DNA of 64,000 nt from Arthrobacter echini (GTDB lineage Bacteria; Actinomycetota; Actinomycetes; Actinomycetales; Micrococcaceae): contig NZ_VSLD01000003.1 in NCBI RefSeq assembly GCF_008107445.1, positions 426,685 to 490,684 on the forward strand, given 5' to 3'. The position numbers and the translations under genes are program-made. Positions 27,237 to 36,957 of this stretch are shown here, piece by piece. The notes under the pieces were generated by a model, which saw only the letters and a program-made list of their open reading frames with translations, had not been told where the DNA came from and did not search any database. Position 1 is the first letter of the stretch, and each line of letters starts with the position of its first letter.

Positions 27237-28820
27237 ATGACCGAGAACAACGCATCCTCCGACGCCGCCGACATGGGCCCGGACGAGATCCAGGCCGTCA
27301 TCGACCGCATCCTCGACACCGACGGAGCCGTGGCGGCACGGACCCGGAGCGCGGCGACGAAGCCCGAGCGGCCCGCCGCACCCGAGGAGTCCACCTGGCG
27401 GTCCCGGGCCCTTGCGCTGTCCGGGGAGAACACGGCATCGGACGCCGACGGCGACCAGGAGGAGCTCTCGGAGCGCCGCGCCCTGCGGCGCGTGGCCGGA
27501 CTCTCCACGGAACTCGAGGACGTCACGGAGGTCGAGTACCGGCAGCTGCGGCTCGAGCGGGTGGTGCTCGCGGGTCTTCGCAGCGAGGGCACCGCCCAGG
27601 ACGCCGAGAACTCGTTGCAGGAGCTGGCGGCCCTCGCCGAGACGGCAGGGTCCGAGGTGCTCGACGGCATCGTGCAGCGTCGACTCAAGCCGGACCCGGC
27701 CACCTTCCTCGGTTCGGGCAAGGCCCAGGAACTGAAGGCGATCGTGCAGGCGACCGGCGCGGACACGGTGATCATCGACAGCGAGCTCTCCCCGTCGCAG
27801 CGGCGCGGACTGGAGGACATCGTCAAGGTCAAGGTCATCGACCGCACCGCGCTGATCCTCGACATCTTCGCCCAGCACGCCAAGAGCCGAGAGGGCAAGG
27901 CGCAGGTGGAGCTCGCGCAACTCGAGTACCTGCTGCCGCGGCTGCGTGGCTGGGGCGAATCGATGTCCCGGCAGGCCGGCGGCCAGGTGGGCAGCGCGAG
28001 TGCAGGCATGGGTTCGCGTGGACCGGGCGAGACGAAGATCGAACTCGACCGCCGGAAGATCCGCACGCGCATGGCCAAGCTGCGCCGGGAGATCTCCGGG
28101 ATGAAGCCGGCGCGCGAGACCAAGCGGTCCAACCGCCGTCGGAACCAGGTGCCGTCCGTGGCTATCGCCGGCTACACCAACGCGGGGAAGTCGTCCCTGC
28201 TGAACCGGCTCACCGACGCGGGCGTCCTCGTGGAGAATGCCCTCTTCGCCACCCTGGACCCCACGGTGCGCCGGGCGGAGACCCCCGACGGCATCGGCTA
28301 CACCCTGGCCGACACGGTCGGGTTCGTCCGGTCGCTCCCCACGCAGCTCATCGAGGCCTTCCGCTCCACCCTCGAGGAGGTGGCCGACGCCGATCTGATC
28401 CTGCACGTGGTCGACGCGTCACATCCTGACCCGGAGGGACAGATCAGGGCGGTCCGCTCGGTCCTGAGCGACGTGGACGCCCGGGCGGTCCCGGAGATCA
28501 TCGTCCTGAACAAGGCCGACGCCGCGGATCCCTTCGTGGTCGAACGCCTCCGCCAGCGGGAGCCGCACTCCGTCGTCGTGTCCGCCCGCACCGGCGCCGG
28601 TCTGACCGAGCTCCGTGAGCTCATCAGCGCGGGCATCCCGCGTCCCGGTGTGAAGCTCGACCTGATGGTGCCGTACGACCACGGGGAGATCGTGAGCCGA
28701 CTGCACGAGGAGGACGCGGAGATCCTCGGCCTGGAGCACGAGAGCGAGGGCACCCGGCTCGAAGTGATGGTCCGGGAGGGCCTGGCAGCGGAGTTGGAGC
28801 CGTATCTCCGGCATGAGTGA
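27237..28820 (+). CDS. hflX: GTPase HflX
   Basis: A ribosome-associated GTPase that splits stalled 70S ribosomes and 100S dimers under stress; 527 residues. After an about 80-residue acidic extension come the N-terminal HflX domain (LKPDPATFLGSGKAQEL, DTVIIDSELSPSQRRGLE), the glycine-rich linker (GMGSRGPGETKIELDRR) and the G domain. The G domain shows G1 GYTNAGKSS near residue 311, G3 DTVGFVRSLP and G4 NKAD. Its stop overlaps dinG by 8 bp. Confidence 0.96.
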   Translation: MTENNASSDAADMGPDEIQAVIDRILDTDGAVAARTRSAATKPERPAAPEESTWRSRALALSGENTASDADGDQEELSERRALRRVAGLSTELEDVTEVEYRQLRLERVVLAGLRSEGTAQDAENSLQELAALAETAGSEVLDGIVQRRLKPDPATFLGSGKAQELKAIVQATGADTVIIDSELSPSQRRGLEDIVKVKVIDRTALILDIFAQHAKSREGKAQVELAQLEYLLPRLRGWGESMSRQAGGQVGSASAGMGSRGPGETKIELDRRKIRTRMAKLRREISGMKPARETKRSNRRRNQVPSVAIAGYTNAGKSSLLNRLTDAGVLVENALFATLDPTVRRAETPDGIGYTLADTVGFVRSLPTQLIEAFRSTLEEVADADLILHVVDASHPDPEGQIRAVRSVLSDVDARAVPEIIVLNKADAADPFVVERLRQREPHSVVVSARTGAGLTELRELISAGIPRPGVKLDLMVPYDHGEIVSRLHEEDAEILGLEHESEGTRLEVMVREGLAAELEPYLRHE

Positions 28821-30888
28821 GCGCACGCGATCCGGCGCCGACGGGGCGCCGGAGTCCGCGCCCCGGTCGGCCCTGGCCCGGCAGTCCCTCGGCCTGCTCG
28901 ATACCGCCGTCGCGGCGATGGACGGCCAGCCCCGCCCCGGGCAGCACGAGATGGTGCGACACGTCAGCGAGGCCATCGGAGCCCGCGAACACCTGCTCGT
29001 CCAGGCCGGGACCGGCACGGGGAAGTCCCTGGCCTATCTGGTCCCGCTGATCGCCCACGCCATGGGGAGCGGGCGCCCCTCGGTCGTCTCCACGGCAACC
29101 CTGGCACTGCAGGCGCAGATCATCACCCGGGACCTGCCCAGGCTCCTCGACGCCGTGGGCCCGGCCCTCGACCGCCCGGTGGACATCGCCCTGCTCAAGG
29201 GGCGCTCCAACTACGTGTGCCTGCACAAGACCGGAGGCGGTTTCCCGGAGGAGGATGCCCCCGGCACCCTCTTCAGCCTGCCGGACGCCGCACCGCACCC
29301 CGCGCCCGCGGAGACCACCGGAGCGCCGGGCTCGGCGCTCGGCGCGGAGGTGGTGCGGCTCCGGGACTGGGCCGAGGAATCGGCGACGGGCGACCGCGAC
29401 GACCTCGTGCCCGGCGTGAGCGACCGCGCCTGGCGCCAGGTCTCCGTCTCGAGCATGGACTGCCTCGGCGCGGCCCGCTGTCCCGTGGCGCAGCAGTGCT
29501 TCAGCGAGAAGGCCCGCGCCGCCGCGGCGGAGGCCGACATCGTGGTCACCAACCACGCCATGCTCGCGATCAGTGCGTTCGAGGGCCTCGCCGTGCTGCC
29601 GGAGTACGACGTCGTCGTGATCGACGAGGCCCACGAACTCCATGACCGGGTGACCGGGGCAGTGTCCGGGCAGCTCTCGGCGGCGATGGTCAGTACTGCC
29701 GCGACGGCCATGCGGCGTCACGCCTCGATCACGACGGCGGCCCTGGAGGCCGCCGCTGAGGCCCTCGAGGCCGCGACCGGGACGATCGCCGCGGGCCTGC
29801 TGCCCGGAGGCCTCCCCGACGAGCTGGAGCAGGCCCTGGGACAGGTGCGCGACGCCGCGCGCGCTGCCCTCTCCGACTCGAAGACGGAGGGCAAGACCGA
29901 GGCGGACGCCGACGGCGGCAGGCAGGTTGCGCGCTCGCGCGTCACGGCCGTCTTCGAGCTCTCCGAACGCCTGCTCGCCGCCTCCGCCCTGGACGAGGTG
30001 GTGTGGGCGTCGCGGCCGAGCACCTTCTCTCCGGGGTCGGGCTTCGGCCAGCCGGAGGACGACTCACCGGCGCTGCTCAACGTGGCTCCGCTCTCCGTGG
30101 CCCAGCGGCTCCGCGAGGGATTGTTCGAGGACCACACGGTGATCCTGACCTCCGCGACGCTCGCCATCGGCTCCGAGTTCGGGCCGGTGGCAGGTTCACT
30201 GGGCCTCAACGGCCCCGGAGCACCGACCTGGAGCGGTGTGGATGTCGGCAGCCCGTTCGACTACCCGCGCCAGGGCGTCCTGTACGTGGCGAAGGACCTG
30301 CCGAAGCCCGAGCGCGGCACGTCCGACGCCCAGCTGGCGGAACTGCTCGTGCTCCTGCAGGCCTCCCGGGGAGGAGCGCTGGGCCTCTTCTCGTCCAAAC
30401 GGGCTGCCGAGGAGGCTGCGGAAGCGCTGCGGCCCGAGGTCGACTTCGAGATCCTGTGCCAGGGTGACTCCTCGCTCAACGCCCTGGTGGGGAGATTCGC
30501 CAATGAACCGGACACCTGCCTTTTCGGCACGATGTCGCTCTGGCAGGGTGTCGACGTGCCGGGCTCGGCGTGCAGGCTGGTGACCATCGACCGCATCCCG
30601 TTCCCGCGGCCGGACGATCCGCTCATGACCGCCAGGACGAGGGCTGTTGCCCGCAATGGCGGGAACGGTTTCATGAGTGTCTCCGCGACCCATGCGGCGG
30701 TCCGCCTTGCCCAGGGCGCCGGCCGGCTCATCCGCGCCAACGGCGACCGCGGCGTCGTCGCCGTACTGGACAGCCGCCTCGCCACCGCCCGGTACGGCGG
30801 CTTCCTCCGCGCGGCCCTGCCGCCGTTCTGGGCGACCACCGACCGGGCCACAGCGACCGGCATCCTGGAGCGGCTCTCCGCCCGCTGA
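28813..30888 (+). CDS. dinG: ATP-dependent helicase, DinG/XPD family
   Basis: A 691-residue superfamily 2 DNA helicase. The P-loop AGTGTGKS is near residue 66 and the DEAH box (VVVIDEAHEL) near residue 270. The four cysteines expected to bind a 4Fe-4S cluster are visible as NYVCL and, farther on, DCLGAARCPVAQQC. The C-terminal helicase motifs include SATLAIG, GALGLFSSKRA, QGVDVPG and the Q-x-x-GR-like GAGRLIR. Overlap with hflX implies co-transcription. DinG is an SOS gene in E. coli; I see no LexA box in the adjacent upstream region. Confidence 0.93.
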   Translation: MSERTRSGADGAPESAPRSALARQSLGLLDTAVAAMDGQPRPGQHEMVRHVSEAIGAREHLLVQAGTGTGKSLAYLVPLIAHAMGSGRPSVVSTATLALQAQIITRDLPRLLDAVGPALDRPVDIALLKGRSNYVCLHKTGGGFPEEDAPGTLFSLPDAAPHPAPAETTGAPGSALGAEVVRLRDWAEESATGDRDDLVPGVSDRAWRQVSVSSMDCLGAARCPVAQQCFSEKARAAAAEADIVVTNHAMLAISAFEGLAVLPEYDVVVIDEAHELHDRVTGAVSGQLSAAMVSTAATAMRRHASITTAALEAAAEALEAATGTIAAGLLPGGLPDELEQALGQVRDAARAALSDSKTEGKTEADADGGRQVARSRVTAVFELSERLLAASALDEVVWASRPSTFSPGSGFGQPEDDSPALLNVAPLSVAQRLREGLFEDHTVILTSATLAIGSEFGPVAGSLGLNGPGAPTWSGVDVGSPFDYPRQGVLYVAKDLPKPERGTSDAQLAELLVLLQASRGGALGLFSSKRAAEEAAEALRPEVDFEILCQGDSSLNALVGRFANEPDTCLFGTMSLWQGVDVPGSACRLVTIDRIPFPRPDDPLMTARTRAVARNGGNGFMSVSATHAAVRLAQGAGRLIRANGDRGVVAVLDSRLATARYGGFLRAALPPFWATTDRATATGILERLSAR

Positions 30889-30904
30889 TCGGCCCCGACG
30901 GATT

Positions 30905-30945
30905 CGTGTGGGACGGGCGCGTTCCGCACGCGCTCCTTCCGCACG
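30905..30945. terminator. Hairpin between convergent dinG and lexA
   Basis: The outer stem 30905-30911/30939-30945 (one G-T pair) and an inner GCGCG/CGCGC stem could fold in either direction. There is no T-run, so termination is only inferred from position. Confidence 0.35.
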
Positions 30946-30967
30946 GGCCCACGTCGAACGGGCAGTG

Positions 30968-31771
30968 TCAGAGGGCCCGCATGACGGAGACGACCTTGCC
31001 CATGATGCTCGCGTGGTCCCCGAGGATGGGTTCGTAGCGCGTGTTCTGCGGTAGCAGCCAGGTGTGGCCGTCGCGCTGCCGGAACGTCTTGACCGTGGCC
31101 TCCTCGTCGAGCAGCGCGGCGACGATATCGCCGTTCTGGGCGCTCTGCTGACGCCGGACCACAACCCAGTCGCCATCGCAGATGGCGGCGTCCACCATCG
31201 AGTCGCCCGAGACCCGGAGCATGAAGAGATCGCCGTGGCCCACCAGCTGTCGGGGCAGCGGCATGATGTCCTCCACCACCTGGTCGGCCAGGATCGGCCC
31301 ACCGGCGGCGATGCGCCCCACGAGCGGGACGAGCGCGGTGTCCACGGCGATCTGGCGTTCCGCCGGCTTCCCCTCGGCGTCGTCCCCGTTCGTGCCGGAG
31401 CCCATCTCCGGCGCCAGGGTCAGCGGCAGGAGTACCTCCATGGCGCGCGGACGTTTCGGGTCACGCCGGAGGTACCCGAGGCGTTCGAGCTGCGAGAGCT
31501 GGTGGGTCACGCTGGACAGGCTCGCCAGCCCCACCGTGTCGCCGATCTCCCGCATCGAGGGAGGGTACCCGTTGTCGGCGATGGAGCGCTGGATCGTCTC
31601 GAGGATGGTCAGCTGGCGCGCCGAGAGTCCCTTCGAGGCAGAACGCCCACGGGGCCGTCCGCGCCCTGTGGTCAGGGGGATGGCAGCACCTGGGCCGTCC
31701 GCGCCGGATTCCTGCCGGTCCTCCGCGCTCCGTTCCGTCGGGATGGAGTCCGCCGGTGTGGTGTCCGCCAC
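30968..31771 (-). CDS. lexA: SOS repressor LexA
   Basis: Represses DNA-damage genes until it cleaves itself on contact with RecA filaments; 267 residues from GTG 31771. The winged-helix DNA-binding domain includes [20 protein letters not shown] and [19 protein letters not shown]. The cleavage site Ala-Gly lies in GRIAAGGP, the catalytic serine in [10 protein letters not shown] and the lysine in ATVKTFRQ. The frame runs on to 31972, but those residues include the promoter and LexA box, so the shorter start is preferred (AAAGG upstream). The N-terminal about 45 residues are unconserved. Confidence 0.95.
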   Translation of the reverse strand: MADTTPADSIPTERSAEDRQESGADGPGAAIPLTTGRGRPRGRSASKGLSARQLTILETIQRSIADNGYPPSMREIGDTVGLASLSSVTHQLSQLERLGYLRRDPKRPRAMEVLLPLTLAPEMGSGTNGDDAEGKPAERQIAVDTALVPLVGRIAAGGPILADQVVEDIMPLPRQLVGHGDLFMLRVSGDSMVDAAICDGDWVVVRRQQSAQNGDIVAALLDEEATVKTFRQRDGHTWLLPQNTRYEPILGDHASIMGKVVSVMRAL

Positions 31772-31939
31772 TGTGGTGCCTTTCGCCTGGGATCCTGCAC
31801 CCTGATCCACGCTGTGGTCCGCCGTACCGTGCGTCCGACCGGGAGCCGGAATGTCGGTGGCGGGTGATTGTCTCGAAGAACGCCGACGGTCCGGTGACCG
31901 GACCCGGCCGCTGGACGGCGTCGTCGTCCTGTTCCCTTC

Positions 31940-31968
31940 ACGGTAGGACAGACACCGATTAATTTCAA
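31940..31968 (-). promoter_or_regulatory. lexA promoter
   Basis: On the minus strand TTGAAA (31968-31963), a 17-bp spacer and TACCGT (31945-31940). The -35 element overlaps the LexA box at 31965-31980, as expected for autorepression. It predicts an about 160-nt leader before GTG 31771. The rest of the 326-bp gap between lexA and the LysM gene, apart from the two boxes and the ribosome sites, shows nothing else I recognise. Confidence 0.7.
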
Positions 31969-31980
31969 ACATATGTTCGA
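31965..31980. promoter_or_regulatory. LexA box 1 (lexA side)
   Basis: TCAAACATATGTTCGA differs from TCGAACATATGTTCGA at one position. It sits on the -35 element of the lexA promoter. Confidence 0.9.
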
Positions 31981-32032
31981 GTGAGTCTCGACAGCGTGCC
32001 GGAGCAGGTGCTAGGAATGGACGTAGTAGAAA

Positions 32033-32048
32033 TAGAACGCATGTTCGA
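32033..32048. promoter_or_regulatory. LexA box 2 (LysM-protein side)
   Basis: TAGAACGCATGTTCGA matches the LexA consensus at 13 of 16 positions and ends 49 bp before ATG 32098. It is positioned to repress the divergent LysM gene. Confidence 0.75.
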
Positions 32049-32097
32049 ACGTGGTTCGAGAAGTGCGTCGGACGGTCGAAGGGAAAGAGGACACACG

Positions 32098-32490
32098 ATG
32101 GCTGAAGTACCCGTACTGCACGGAGTATCCGTACTGCACGGCAGCACAGCGCTGCGCGATGTGACCGCCCAGCACTACGCCGAGCGGCCGCTGACCCTCA
32201 CCCGTCGCGGCCGGTTCCTGCTCGTCGGTCTGCCGCTCGCACTGGGCGTGGCCGCGCTGATCCTCCTCGGCGCCTTCCTCACCTCGGTGGCGCAGGCCGG
32301 AAGCGAGGAGCCGGAGGTGACGGAGACTGTCGAGGTGGCGGTGTCCTCGGGTGAGACGCTCTGGGGCCTCGCCGTGCAGTACGCACCCGAGCGCGATCCG
32401 CGTGACGTCGTCGCCGAGATGGTCGAACTGAACGAGCTGCGCAGCTCGGTGGTCCAGGCGGGGCAGCCCATCGCCATCCCCGTCGGATAG
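32098..32490 (+). CDS. LysM-domain single-pass membrane protein, SOS-controlled
   Basis: A 130-residue protein with a cytoplasmic N-terminus, one strong helix near residues 41-66 ([22 protein letters not shown]) and an extracytoplasmic LysM-type peptidoglycan-binding domain at the C-terminus ([16 protein letters not shown] ... [10 protein letters not shown]). The position divergent from lexA, the size and the topology match the SOS cell-division inhibitors of Gram-positives (YneA, DivS and the Rv2719c/ChiZ group), so a role in delaying division after DNA damage is inferred. ATG 32098 has AAAGAGGA upstream. Confidence 0.85.
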   Translation: MAEVPVLHGVSVLHGSTALRDVTAQHYAERPLTLTRRGRFLLVGLPLALGVAALILLGAFLTSVAQAGSEEPEVTETVEVAVSSGETLWGLAVQYAPERDPRDVVAEMVELNELRSSVVQAGQPIAIPVG

Positions 32491-32495
32491 GTCCT

Positions 32496-32527
32496 TCCTG
32501 CGGGTCGAGGCTCTTGACCCTGCAGGA
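32496..32527 (+). terminator. Terminator-like hairpin after the LysM gene
   Basis: An 11-bp stem with one bulged T (32496-32506 with 32516-32527) and a 9-nt loop, beginning 6 bp after the stop codon. No T-run follows, so its strength is uncertain. Confidence 0.45.
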
Positions 32528-32596
32528 GCGCGCCACGTGCCGTCAGGGCCTCGTGGGCAGTGGGAGCTCCGGTTAGGGACCCGCGGTCGCATCGCT

Positions 32597-32602
32597 TAAA
32601 CT
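32597..32602 (+). promoter_or_regulatory. Leaderless -10 element of hisC
   Basis: TAAACT, 6 nt before GTG 32609. The gap (CGGGAG) could double as a ribosome site. It marks hisC as the first gene of the his transcript in this window. Confidence 0.6.
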
Positions 32603-32608
32603 CGGGAG

Positions 32609-33742
32609 GTGCCATCTTCTGCCGAGTCCCTAGCGAATCTGCCCCTGCGTGAGGATCTCGTCGGGCTCGCCCCGTACGGGGCTCCGCAGCTGGACGTCCC
32701 GATCCTGCTGAACGTGAACGAGAACACCCACGGTGTCCCGGAGGATGTCCACGCGGCGATAGTACAGGCCGTCGAGGACGCAAGCCGGGGTCTGCACCGG
32801 TACCCCGACCGGGAGTTCACGGAGCTGCGGAAGAATCTCGCCGCCTACCTGGGCCACGGGCTCACGGCGGATCAGCTGTGGGCGGGCAACGGATCCAACG
32901 AGGTGCTGCAACAGATCCTGCAGGCCTTCGGCGGTCCGGGCCGGACGGCGCTCGGGTTCCCTCCCACGTACTCCATGTACCCGCTCCTCTCGAGCGGGAC
33001 CGGCACGCGCTACATCACCGCCGAGCGGGAGGGTGACTACGCGATGACGCCGGAGGGGACGGCGCGGGCCGTCCGCGACTCCGGGGCGAACATCGTCTTC
33101 CTGTGCTCGCCGAACAACCCGACCGGTACGGCACTCGATCTCGAGGTCATCGAGGCGGCCTATGCGGCGGGTGAGGACGCCCGGGCGATCATCATCGTCG
33201 ACGAGGCGTACGGAGAATTCACCCAGGAGGGAACCGCGAGTGCCCTGTCCCTGCTGCCCGGTAGGCCCCGGCTCCTGGTGTCCCGCACCATGAGCAAGGC
33301 ATTCGCACTGGCCGGCGCGCGGATCGGCTACCTCGCCGCTGCTCCCGAGGTCGCCGACGCCCTCAGACTGGTGCGGCTGCCCTATCATCTCTCGGCAATC
33401 ACCCAGGCCACGGCGAACGCGGCCCTGACCCATGCGGCCACGCTGCTCTCCAATGTCGAGGCCATCAAGGTGCAGCGGGACAGGATCGTCCGGGAGCTCG
33501 GGCAGCTCGGTCTGACCCCGGCGCCGTCGGATGCCAACTTCGTATTCTTCTCCGGACTCGAGGATCCCCGGCTGGTCTGGGAGGGACTGCTCGAGGCCGG
33601 AGTCCTCATCCGTGACGTCGGGATCCCGGGCTCCCTGCGGGTCACCGCCGGGACCGAGCAGGAGACGACGGCGTTCCTCACGGCACTGAGGCGTATCCTC
33701 GGGCCTGCAGGAGGGTCGGCGCCGCAGACAGCGGGGTCATAG
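32609..33742 (+). CDS. hisC: Histidinol-phosphate aminotransferase HisC
   Basis: A PLP enzyme of histidine synthesis; 377 residues. Substrate and PLP motifs are LNVNENTHG, AGNGSNEVLQQ, CSPNNPTGT and DEAYGEF. The Schiff-base lysine is about residue 230 in SRTMSKAFALAGARIGY, and RVTAGTEQE lies at the end. It starts the his gene group here, and hisD, which often precedes it, is absent from the window. Distance to hisB is 129 bp. Confidence 0.95.
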   Translation: MPSSAESLANLPLREDLVGLAPYGAPQLDVPILLNVNENTHGVPEDVHAAIVQAVEDASRGLHRYPDREFTELRKNLAAYLGHGLTADQLWAGNGSNEVLQQILQAFGGPGRTALGFPPTYSMYPLLSSGTGTRYITAEREGDYAMTPEGTARAVRDSGANIVFLCSPNNPTGTALDLEVIEAAYAAGEDARAIIIVDEAYGEFTQEGTASALSLLPGRPRLLVSRTMSKAFALAGARIGYLAAAPEVADALRLVRLPYHLSAITQATANAALTHAATLLSNVEAIKVQRDRIVRELGQLGLTPAPSDANFVFFSGLEDPRLVWEGLLEAGVLIRDVGIPGSLRVTAGTEQETTAFLTALRRILGPAGGSAPQTAGS

Positions 33743-33871
33743 CCATCGGGGAGCAGGGTCCTCCGGGAGGTCGCCCAGAGGCTTCGGACCACCGCCGGTC
33801 GACCCTTGACAAGGCGATACACCACCCATCGAGCCGCGCCCGGACGATTCGAGGCGCACAGAAGGAATGCC

Positions 33872-34489
33872 ATGACAGTTGATGATGCCCGCGGACGTAC
33901 GGCACGCATCGAGCGGTCCACGAGCGAGTCCAGCGTGATCGTGGAGCTCGATCTGGACGGCACCGGAGAGTCCTCGATCAGCACCACCGTGCCGTTCTTC
34001 GATCACATGCTGACCGCCCTGTCCAAGCACTCCCTGATCGACCTGCGGATCGAGGCCTCGGGAGACACGCACATCGACGTCCACCACACGGTCGAGGACA
34101 CCGCCATCGCCATCGGCGAGGCACTCCGGACGGCGCTGGGGACCAAGGCGGGTATCCGCCGCTTCGGCGAGGCGACGGTCCCGCTCGACGAGGCACTGGC
34201 CATGGCGGTCGTGGACATCTCCGGGCGTCCGTTCCTGGTTCACGGGGGGGAGCCCGCGGGACAGGAGTACCACCTGATCGGCGGGCACTTCACCGGATCG
34301 CTCACGCGGCACGTCCTGGAGGCCATCGCGCTGCACGCCCACATCTGCCTCCACGTCACGCTGATCGCCGGGCGGGACCCCCACCACATCGCCGAAGCCC
34401 AGTTCAAGGCCCTCGCCCGCGCCCTGCGGACGGCGGTCGAACCGGATCCGCGCGTGGAGGGCATCCCGTCCACGAAGGGAGCATTGTGA
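33872..34489 (+). CDS. hisB: Imidazoleglycerol-phosphate dehydratase HisB
   Basis: A manganese-dependent dehydratase of histidine synthesis; 205 residues, the monofunctional type without a phosphatase domain. Metal-binding histidine motifs are [24 protein letters not shown] and, near the C-terminus, [23 protein letters not shown] 33872 follows GAAGGA. It overlaps hisH by four bases. Confidence 0.96.
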   Translation: MTVDDARGRTARIERSTSESSVIVELDLDGTGESSISTTVPFFDHMLTALSKHSLIDLRIEASGDTHIDVHHTVEDTAIAIGEALRTALGTKAGIRRFGEATVPLDEALAMAVVDISGRPFLVHGGEPAGQEYHLIGGHFTGSLTRHVLEAIALHAHICLHVTLIAGRDPHHIAEAQFKALARALRTAVEPDPRVEGIPSTKGAL

Positions 34490-35121
34490 GCGCGCGGACC
34501 GTCACCGTGCTCGACTACGGCTCCGGCAACGTCCGGTCCGTGGTGCGGGCCCTCGAGCACGTCGGTGCCGAGGTAGTCCTGAGCGCGAAGCCCGACGACG
34601 TCCTGAACGCCGACGGGCTGCTGGTCCCCGGCGTGGGCGCCTTCGCGGCCGTCATGGACGGACTCAGGAGCGTCGATGCCCTACGCATGATCGGGCGCAG
34701 GGTCGCCGGCGGCCGGCCCGTGCTCGGCATCTGCGTGGGTCTGCAGATCCTGTTCGACGAGGGCGTGGAGCACGGCGTCCGGACGCCGGGCATGGGGGAA
34801 TGGCCCGGGACGGTGGAGCGGCTCAAGGCCGACGTCGTCCCGCACATGGGCTGGAACACGGTGCAGCCTCCCGCCCGGAGCGTCCTGTTCGACGGGATCG
34901 CCGACGAGCGCTTCTACTTCGTCCACTCCTACGGCGTACAGGACTGGTCCTTCGACGTCACCCAGCCGGACATGAAGCCGCCCCAGGTCACCTGGGCCGA
35001 CCACGGGGGCCCCTTCGTCGCCGCCGTCGAGAACGGACCCCTCAGCGCCACCCAGTTCCACCCGGAGAAGTCCGGCGACGCCGGTGCCCAGCTGCTGCGG
35101 AACTGGATCGGGGCGCTGTGA
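34486..35121 (+). CDS. hisH: Imidazole glycerol phosphate synthase glutaminase subunit HisH
   Basis: A class I glutamine amidotransferase that feeds ammonia to HisF; 211 residues. The nucleophile cysteine is about residue 83 in LGICVGLQ. The catalytic His-x-Glu lies in [10 protein letters not shown], and the N-terminus has [15 protein letters not shown] 34486 overlaps the hisB stop. Its partner hisF is not in the window. Confidence 0.96.
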   Translation: MSARTVTVLDYGSGNVRSVVRALEHVGAEVVLSAKPDDVLNADGLLVPGVGAFAAVMDGLRSVDALRMIGRRVAGGRPVLGICVGLQILFDEGVEHGVRTPGMGEWPGTVERLKADVVPHMGWNTVQPPARSVLFDGIADERFYFVHSYGVQDWSFDVTQPDMKPPQVTWADHGGPFVAAVENGPLSATQFHPEKSGDAGAQLLRNWIGAL

Positions 35122-35125
35122 CCCG

Positions 35126-35284
35126 GTGCTGAGCCTGATCCTGATGGGCGTCGCGGGCCTGCTCGTCGGGGGAGCCTTCTCCCTGCGGGGTCAGGACTTC
35201 CCGCGCTGGGTGTGGATCGCCTTCCTCGCCCTGGCCGGCCTCGCCCTCGTCGCCGCCTACCTGTTCACCCTCCCGGGCGATTAG
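35126..35284 (+). CDS. Small two-helix membrane protein in the his operon
   Basis: 52 residues starting at GTG 35126, 4 bp after hisH. Two hydrophobic segments ([15 protein letters not shown] and [20 protein letters not shown]) flank a short charged loop ([10 protein letters not shown]). I do not recognise a named family. The tight packing between hisH and hisA supports a real gene translated with the operon. No link to histidine chemistry is evident. Confidence 0.65.
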   Translation: MLSLILMGVAGLLVGGAFSLRGQDFPRWVWIAFLALAGLALVAAYLFTLPGD

Positions 35285-35322
35285 CCCGATCCCCCCGCCG
35301 ACCGACCGCACGAAAGCAGACC

Positions 35323-36081
35323 ATGAGCCCCCTCACCGATTCCCCAGTCCTCGAACTCCTTCCCGCCGTCGACGTGGCCGACGGCCAGGCCGTGCGCCTC
35401 GTCCAGGGCGAGGCCGGCAGCGAGACCAGCTACGGCGATCCGCTCGACGCCGCCGAGGCCTGGCAGCGGGACGGGGCGCAGTGGGTGCACCTCGTGGATC
35501 TCGACGCCGCGTTCGGTCGCGGCTCCAACAAGGACCTGCTCGAGCGGGTGGTGAGGCACCTCGACATCAAGGTGGAGCTCTCCGGGGGTATCCGGGACGA
35601 CGAGTCGCTCGAAGCGGCTCTGGAGCTCGGCGCCACACGCGTCAATCTCGGCACGGTGGCGCTGGAGAATCCGGAGTGGACCGAACGGGCGATCGCCCGC
35701 TACGGCGACGCGATCGCCGTCGGGCTCGATGTCCGCGGGACCACGCTGGCCGCCCGCGGCTGGACGCAGGAGGGCGGTGACCTGTGGGAGGTCCTCCAGC
35801 GACTCGAGGACGCCGGCTGCGCCCGGTACGTCGTCACGGACGTGACGAAGGACGGCACCCTGAAGGGACCGAACCTGGAGCTGCTGCAGGAGGTCCTCGC
35901 CCGCACCGCCCGCCCGGTGGTGGCCTCGGGCGGCATCTCGAGCCTGGACGACATCGCAGCGCTCCGCGAGCTCGTGCCCCAGGGTCTCGAGGGAGCTATT
36001 GTCGGCAAGGCGCTCTACGCCGGGGCCTTCACCCTCCCGCAGGCCCTGGACGTGGCAGGGCTGCCCGGCGCCGACGCGTGA
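35323..36081 (+). CDS. priA: Bifunctional HisA/TrpF isomerase PriA
   Basis: A TIM-barrel isomerase for the ProFAR step of histidine synthesis. In most actinobacteria it also performs the phosphoribosylanthranilate step of tryptophan synthesis. It has 252 residues. Seen are [19 protein letters not shown], the active-site region [12 protein letters not shown], and the second half [15 protein letters not shown] and [11 protein letters not shown]. That it is bifunctional follows from lineage knowledge, not from a decisive residue I can prove. ATG 35323 has only a weak AAAG site. It overlaps the next gene by four bases. Confidence 0.93.
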   Translation: MSPLTDSPVLELLPAVDVADGQAVRLVQGEAGSETSYGDPLDAAEAWQRDGAQWVHLVDLDAAFGRGSNKDLLERVVRHLDIKVELSGGIRDDESLEAALELGATRVNLGTVALENPEWTERAIARYGDAIAVGLDVRGTTLAARGWTQEGGDLWEVLQRLEDAGCARYVVTDVTKDGTLKGPNLELLQEVLARTARPVVASGGISSLDDIAALRELVPQGLEGAIVGKALYAGAFTLPQALDVAGLPGADA

Positions 36082-36929
36082 AGCGCGAGCTGCCCGCCCA
36101 CATCGCCGCAGCCCTCGGGGGGAACAGGGCGGACTCCGCTGGGCAGGCGTGGGCCGGCAGGGACCTTTCCGGCCCGGACAATCCCCTCCACGCCTTCGAC
36201 GACGACGACGGCGCGGCCGACGCGGGACTGACCATAGCCCTGGAGAGCCTCCGCGTGCCGACCGATCAGCCCGGACCCGGTGAACGCGCCGTCTTCGGAG
36301 CACTCACCACCGCCCGGGTATTCATCCCGATCGTGGCGGAGGTGAGTGCTCACGCACGGACCGACGCCGGGCTGCAGGCCGACAAGGAGGCCGACATGTC
36401 CCTCGTGACCCTGTCGGCACCCGACGGGCGCAAGGCACTCCCGGTCTTCTCCTCCACCCCGGCGCTGCAGCGGTGGCATCCGGAGGCCCGGCCCGTGGCG
36501 GTCTACGCGGCGCGGGCAGCCCTCGCGGCGGCGTCGGAGAGCGCCGAACTGCTCGTGCTCGATCCGGGGGCCGCCCTGACCTTCGTCCTGAGGCGACCGG
36601 CCGTCTGGGCGCTGGCGCAGCAGCTCGCGTGGACGCCCTCCTACGAGGACGCCGGGTTGGCCGAGCTCATCGGGGCCACCGCGCAGACCCTGCCGGATGT
36701 CGTGTCGGTGGGAGTCCGGCCCGCCGCCGGCGTCGTGACAAGGACCGCCGACGGCAGCGTTGCCGGCGGTGGCGGGCCCGGCCCCGAGCTCCGCCTGGAC
36801 CTGCGGCTCAGAGCCGGTCTGACCCCCGACGCCGTGCGCCACACCGTCTCGTCCCTCCGCGCGAAGCTCCTCGCCCTCCCGGACGTTGTGGAGCGCGTGG
36901 ACTCGCTCGACATCAAACTCCTCCGCTGA
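36078..36929 (+). CDS. SseB family protein
   Basis: 283 residues, with an N-terminal alanine-rich section and the SseB-like domain near residues 55-180 ([11 protein letters not shown], then [21 protein letters not shown] and [19 protein letters not shown]). The biochemical role is unknown. GTG 36078 overlaps the priA stop, as in other Micrococcaceae where this gene trails priA. The C-terminal about 80 residues are a separate conserved block ([18 protein letters not shown]). Confidence 0.8.
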   Translation: MKRELPAHIAAALGGNRADSAGQAWAGRDLSGPDNPLHAFDDDDGAADAGLTIALESLRVPTDQPGPGERAVFGALTTARVFIPIVAEVSAHARTDAGLQADKEADMSLVTLSAPDGRKALPVFSSTPALQRWHPEARPVAVYAARAALAAASESAELLVLDPGAALTFVLRRPAVWALAQQLAWTPSYEDAGLAELIGATAQTLPDVVSVGVRPAAGVVTRTADGSVAGGGGPGPELRLDLRLRAGLTPDAVRHTVSSLRAKLLALPDVVERVDSLDIKLLR

Positions 36930-36957
36930 CGAATCCGTCGGCACAGAAAGACTGGCC

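Noticed and set aside
31772..31972. N-terminal extension of lexA to 31972
   Set aside because: It would translate the lexA promoter and the LexA box, and has no family similarity.
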